9,960 nucleotides of DNA, from positions 1 to 9,960 of the forward strand of contig JBHEKU010000165.1 of NCBI GenBank assembly GCA_041859205.1. Reading direction: 5' to 3'. The notes beneath the pieces are model-generated. The model was given only the letters and a program-made list of their open reading frames with translations. It was not told where the DNA came from and ran no database searches. Source of the stretch: JAFDZO01 sp041859205 (lineage in GTDB: Bacteria > Bacteroidota > Ignavibacteria > Tepidaquicellales > Tepidaquicellaceae). Both the position numbers and the translations under genes were made by a program. Shown in pieces: positions 7,022 to 9,960 of the stretch (positions within the stretch are counted from its first letter, which is position 1; each line of letters opens with the position of its first letter).

Positions 7022-7244
7022 GATTTATTAATAAAATGAGAAAGCCTTAATAATGGTTTTTAAAATTTCCTCTTTTTTGTGCGAGTTAATAGGAGGTGCT
7101 GCGAGTGGAATATAATAATACTTTATTCGTATTAAAAGAAAAAAAGTTGCAGCTTTTTACTACCGGATAAAATAATTGTTTGTGAAATATTTGTTAATTC
7201 TTGTTTTAAAATTATTATAAATGTCGAAATTTTTTCTCTTCTTC

Positions 7245-7340
7245 GTCGGATTTTTGTCGGAATTTCAACTTAAAATATTGATTTTACAGTTCTCGAAAAG
7301 CTCAGTAAATGTCGGATTTTGCTGCATCGTGTCGGATTTT
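7245..7340 (+). repeat. Cluster of four GTCGGATTTT direct repeats
   Basis: Exact GTCGGATTTT occurs at 7245-7254, 7311-7320 and 7331-7340, with a near copy GTCGGAATTT at 7256-7265. A weaker relative, GTCGAAATTT, begins at 7223. Offsets between the four copies are 11, 55 and 20 bp, and all have the same orientation. They lie roughly 240-330 bp upstream of the cytochrome start. Regulator binding sites are one possibility and remnants of a dispersed repeat another; the sequence does not decide. Confidence 0.6.
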
Positions 7341-7497
7341 CAAAATGCGTCACAACCCTTTTGATAGTAACATTATTGTAACATTTTCTTATTGGTGTTT
7401 GTAAAAACAGCTAAATGATTCGTTTTTTTCTGCGAAATAATATTGGCTCATCCTCCCTCCTTCAAAAAAGTAACTATATACTTGAGAGACCTGTTCT

Positions 7498-7597
7498 AAT
7501 TCCTCCCTTGAGGGAGGTGTCGAGCGAAGCAAGACGGTGGGTGTTCTTTCAAACACCCCTCCCCGACTTCGTCGGGACTCCCCTCAAGGGGAGAATT
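7498..7597. repeat. 100-bp imperfect inverted repeat (extragenic palindromic/MITE-like element)
   Basis: The element starts AATTCCTCCCTTGAGGGAGG and its end, read in reverse complement, starts AATTCTCCCCTTGAGGGGAG, so the outer 20 bases match with few differences. The centre folds as GGGTGTT-loop-AACACCC (near 7540-7557). Smaller nested hairpins are CCCGAC-TTC-GTCGGG (7563-7577) and palindromes at each end around CTTGAG or CTCAAG. Its GC content is much higher than its surroundings. There is no transposase gene, so it is a non-autonomous or structural repeat. Family membership and copy number need the whole genome. Confidence 0.8.
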
Positions 7598-7699
7598 ATT
7601 ATGGGTTTGCTAAGTCTAAAGTCGCCTTTTAAAGCAGAGGCATTAAAAAAGAAACTACTCTATAATATACCCCATTACTTCATATAATTCAATCTTTTC

Positions 7700-7729
7700 C
7701 TCCCTATTCCTACATATAGGGAGATTTTT
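7700..7729 (+). terminator. Stem-loop with T-run, terminator-like, no upstream gene
   Basis: CTCCCTAT (7700-7707) pairs exactly with ATAGGGAG (7716-7723) across an 8-base loop, followed by ATTTTT. In the plus direction this has the shape of a weak intrinsic terminator. No plus-strand gene precedes it, so it may end an unseen small RNA or read-through transcript, or may be a relative of the CCTCCCT-rich repeat just upstream. Confidence 0.4.
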
Positions 7730-7896
7730 AAGATACAAAGTCCAAAAAACCGATTTTGCTCTTGACAGCAGTCTTGAGTAGATTTACAGGTATTAAAATT
7801 ACGACAAAACCTTAATTTTCACGAAAAATCGCTTCTTTGTCGCTTTAATGCATAAAAAAGTCTTAATACTTAATGAATAAAGGATGGCTATAAAGC

Positions 7897-7904
7897 TATT
7901 TTTG
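7897..7904 (+). promoter_or_regulatory. Possible Bacteroidota-type -7 element (TAnnTTTG) before the small membrane protein
   Basis: TATTTTTG matches TAnnTTTG and ends 19 bases before the ATG at 7924, a plausible place for a promoter with a short leader. No matching -33 element is obvious, so this rests on one short motif. Confidence 0.25.
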
Positions 7905-7923
7905 TATAAGACTTTAAAAAACT

Positions 7924-8151
7924 ATGCGGTACGAAAATCTTCTTCTCATTTATTCAGTGGCTACTATTCTTTCAGTTCTGATAACTGCATTGGTCTTTTC
8001 AGAAAGGCAATCCTTTCTGTTTCTCGGCTCCCTTTCAAACTTAATTATTACAGCCGTCTCGCTAAAAATAAATTTCAGGCATAGCATAACTCCCTTTATG
8101 CTTCTGACGGCAGTAACGGTTCTTTTAATAACTTTAATTATCTGTTTATGA
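7924..8151 (+). CDS. Small three-helix membrane protein, function unknown
   Basis: This 75-residue, strongly hydrophobic protein has three likely membrane segments (about 5-25, 31-48 and 56-75), separated by short turns containing SERQ (26-29) and KINFRHS (48-54). I do not recognise a family. The main evidence that it is real is its membrane-protein composition and the ATGA overlap at 8148-8151: its TGA stop shares bases with the ATG of the large Asp-box protein, a common sign of translational coupling. A frame offset by one base (7884-8084) is open too but has no protein-like pattern. No Shine-Dalgarno sequence is visible. It could assist export or membrane association of its neighbour, but that is a guess from position only. 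Confidence 0.6.
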   Translation: MRYENLLLIYSVATILSVLITALVFSERQSFLFLGSLSNLIITAVSLKINFRHSITPFMLLTAVTVLLITLIICL

Positions 8152-9960
8152 AAAGTAAAATTTATCTCTTCTCCCTTATTATAATTATGTTTGCGCTTGC
8201 TGCTTTTGTTACGAAGTTGGACTTAAAATTCATAGAAAATAAAATCGAAAAAAAGTTTGAGTTAGAAAATGTAAGTGAAAACGAAGGCGATGAAAATAAA
8301 GAAGCTGAGCTGAAATATACACGAGTAACAGATCTCTCACCGACAAAGCAAAATCAGATCTGGAAAAATCTTGATGCTATGCATAAAAATAAACGTTATG
8401 CAGATGACGCATTGCTTTTACCCTGGTCGCCGATTGGTCCGGCAGGAATTAGAAATATGTACTCGCCTGATATACTTCACAAATTTTCCGGAAGATGTAT
8501 GCTGGTAGATTTTGACAGGAACGGAAATTTCTGGATAGGCTCTGCGCATGGCGGCTTATGGGCAGGACCTTATATAATATATCCCATACCTTACTCGGAA
8601 AATCTTAACTCATTAAAGATAGGAGCATTTGCAACTCATCCCTCGCACGATTCTGATTTTTATGTCGGCACAGGATTATTCCGTCCGTTCGATGATGACA
8701 GAGGAACGGGCTTATGGAGAACGCGTGATAATGCAGGCACATTCATTTATCAGAATTTACCTGAGCCTGATATAGCGTGGTTCAGCTCTGTGAAAATTCA
8801 CAGAACAAATCCTTCAATAGTGCTAGCAGCATCCTCTCACGGATTGTTCAGAACTTCAGATGACGGTAACACATGGAATAAAATAATTGTCGGTGATACA
8901 ATTACCGGAGACCGCTCACAGCGATTTTCCGATTTACAGTCAGACCCTGCCAATCCCGATATTATGTATACTATCCGCAACAGCAGTTTCAGAGGAGGAA
9001 TTTATAAATCAACAAATGCAGGACAGAACTGGAATCTTCTTCCTACAGGGGCATTTAATATCGGCAATTCAAAGATTGCAGTCTGCAAAGATTTTCCAAA
9101 TATACTCTTTGCAAATATTACATTTACAAACTACAGGACATCGGGAGTTTATAAAAGCACGAATGCAGGTAGCTCATGGACAGTAGATTCATCGGGAGCA
9201 TTAAGAGGAATACTCGGCAATCAGGGATTTAATAATGTGGGAATCGGTGTCTGCCCCAATGACCCGAATACAGTTTTAGCAGGCGGGCAGTTTATGGCGC
9301 GTTCATCTAACGGAGGAACAGTGTGGGCAAGAGTTGATGACCAGTATGTTCACGCCGATATAACTTCCTTTGCATGGAAAAATAATAATGAAGTTTGGAG
9401 CACATCTGACGGCGGAATTTTTAAATCTACTGATAAGGGTATTACCTGGACTACTCCTGATAATATCATGTTTGTATCCGAAATATTTTATCTCTCAATA
9501 AGCCCTTCACTTGAAATTGACCAGGCAATGGGTCTGGAGCATAACGGAGTTTGCGTAACACATCTTGGCGGAAGCGATTACAGGATGACATTCGGCGGAG
9601 ACGGCGGCGGAGTAGCTTTCCATCCTTTTAATACTTTAAAAGTTTATAATACTGTCGGAGTTTTTTCAACAGGAGGCCTGCCTTTCAGATGGTTTAAAAG
9701 CAATAACGGCGGAGACTATGAAACATGGAGCGATATGTCATCAAATATATCAAACCCCTGCGGCATGTGGTATCATTCAATCAAGACTGATAAACAAAGT
9801 ACTGTAAATCTTTATACCAATGTCTGCAATACAGTATGGAGCTCAAGCAACGAAGGAAGCTCATGGACAAATTTAAACTGCCCTACTGCTCCCGGAGCAT
9901 TTATACAAAGGATGATAACTGTAACCGATAACGGAGTTGTATTTGCATGCCCGCAGGATA
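8148..9960 (+). CDS. Large exported Asp-box (BNR/sortilin-like beta-propeller) repeat protein, 3' end beyond window
   Basis: The frame stays open from the ATG at 8148 to the right edge (604 residues, no stop). Residues 5-22 form a hydrophobic N-terminal segment (signal peptide or anchor), followed by a charged Glu/Lys-rich linker (about 24-60). WSPIGPAG (93-100) opens a long repeat domain like those of VPS10/sortilin-type or 'exo-sialidase-like' propellers. Asp-box motifs, pattern (S/T)-x-(D/N)-x-G-x-x-W, occur at 236-243, 288-295, 337-344, 386-393, 427-434 and 566-573; four of the six have Asn in place of Asp. GGIYKST-type lead-ins precede several of them. Such proteins usually have no proven enzyme activity and act at the cell surface, often with a C-terminal type IX sorting domain; that end is not visible here. 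It is probably translated together with the small membrane protein through an ATGA overlap. Confidence 0.9.
   Translation, partial: MKSKIYLFSLIIIMFALAAFVTKLDLKFIENKIEKKFELENVSENEGDENKEAELKYTRVTDLSPTKQNQIWKNLDAMHKNKRYADDALLLPWSPIGPAGIRNMYSPDILHKFSGRCMLVDFDRNGNFWIGSAHGGLWAGPYIIYPIPYSENLNSLKIGAFATHPSHDSDFYVGTGLFRPFDDDRGTGLWRTRDNAGTFIYQNLPEPDIAWFSSVKIHRTNPSIVLAASSHGLFRTSDDGNTWNKIIVGDTITGDRSQRFSDLQSDPANPDIMYTIRNSSFRGGIYKSTNAGQNWNLLPTGAFNIGNSKIAVCKDFPNILFANITFTNYRTSGVYKSTNAGSSWTVDSSGALRGILGNQGFNNVGIGVCPNDPNTVLAGGQFMARSSNGGTVWARVDDQYVHADITSFAWKNNNEVWSTSDGGIFKSTDKGITWTTPDNIMFVSEIFYLSISPSLEIDQAMGLEHNGVCVTHLGGSDYRMTFGGDGGGVAFHPFNTLKVYNTVGVFSTGGLPFRWFKSNNGGDYETWSDMSSNISNPCGMWYHSIKTDKQSTVNLYTNVCNTVWSSSNEGSSWTNLNCPTAPGAFIQRMITVTDNGVVFACPQD

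Larger units (their letters stand above)
7022..7923. other. Gene-poor divergent intergenic region
   Basis: About 900 bp lie between the cytochrome gene (minus) and the small membrane protein gene (plus), and neither strand shows a convincing coding region. It contains four GTCGGATTTT-like direct repeats (7245-7340), a paired GTAACATT repeat with 11-bp spacing (7367-7374 and 7378-7385), a 100-bp inverted-repeat element (7498-7597) and a stem-loop with T-run (7700-7729). A 90-codon open frame at 7415-7687 runs through the inverted repeat and is not credible as a gene. The remaining stretches (7022-7244, 7386-7497, 7598-7699, 7730-7896) are AT-rich with nothing I can name. Confidence 0.7.

Noticed and set aside
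7415..7687. 90-codon plus-strand open frame
   Set aside because: It runs straight through the 100-bp inverted repeat, its middle is simply the translated palindrome, it has no recognisable domain, and it lacks a plausible start context.
7762..7796. Consensus TTGACA with a downstream TATTAA as a sigma-70 promoter
   Set aside because: The spacing between the two hexamers is about 23 bp, too long, and no well-placed -10 alternative is present; the gene start is also more than 120 bp away.
7802..7842. CGACAAA ... TTTGTCG inverted repeat
   Set aside because: The arms are 7 bp with a 27-base loop in AT-rich DNA, too weak to call an operator or terminator.
7884..8084. 66-codon plus-strand open frame overlapping the small membrane protein gene
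   Set aside because: It lacks a hydrophobic or domain pattern and does not end at the downstream gene, whereas the 7924-8151 frame gives three membrane segments and the ATGA overlap.
8887..9186. 99-codon open frame inside the Asp-box gene
   Set aside because: It is out of frame with the continuous 604-residue repeat protein, whose Asp-box motifs clearly mark the real frame.

Overview
This window is an AT-rich piece of a bacterial chromosome. Most start codons lack a convincing Shine-Dalgarno sequence, two short TAnnTTTG motifs of the Bacteroidota promoter type occur, and the right-hand gene encodes a long exported Asp-box (BNR) repeat protein. Together with the protein flavour (PurK, Tmk, CtpA) this suggests the Bacteroidota/Ignavibacteriota part of the FCB group. 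That placement is inferred from gene style, not from a marker gene.

Positions 1-5881 (minus strand) hold eight co-directional genes, read from right to left: two related GNAT acetyltransferases, a small ABM-like dimeric-barrel protein, a PAP2 membrane phosphatase, a HIT-superfamily nucleotidyltransferase/phosphorylase resembling GDP-hexose phosphorylases, thymidylate kinase (tmk), a C-terminal processing protease (ctpA) and the start of purK, which runs off the left edge. Gaps from the second GNAT to the HIT gene are a few bases or overlaps, so these four are probably one transcript. The 100-bp gap before tmk carries a perfect 13-bp GC-rich hairpin, and an 80-bp AT-rich gap separates the two GNAT genes.

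Positions 5963-7021 (minus strand) hold a single-gene unit: a membrane-anchored or exported di-haem cytochrome c followed by a strong intrinsic terminator, which also insulates the GNAT-purK cluster.

Positions 7022-7923 are about 900 bp without a supportable gene. They contain a cluster of GTCGGATTTT direct repeats, a 100-bp imperfect inverted repeat of the extragenic palindromic type, and a stem-loop followed by a T-run.

Positions 7924-9960 (plus strand) hold a small three-helix membrane protein whose stop codon overlaps (ATGA) the start of a large Asp-box repeat protein. The large protein is open through the right edge (604 residues seen) and is probably exported.

No CRISPR array, tRNA, rRNA, insertion sequence or recognised defence system was seen. 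The points most worth a second look are the GDP-hexose-phosphorylase-like gene overlapping a phosphatase gene, the diverged GNAT pair with a lost catalytic tyrosine, and the repeat structures.
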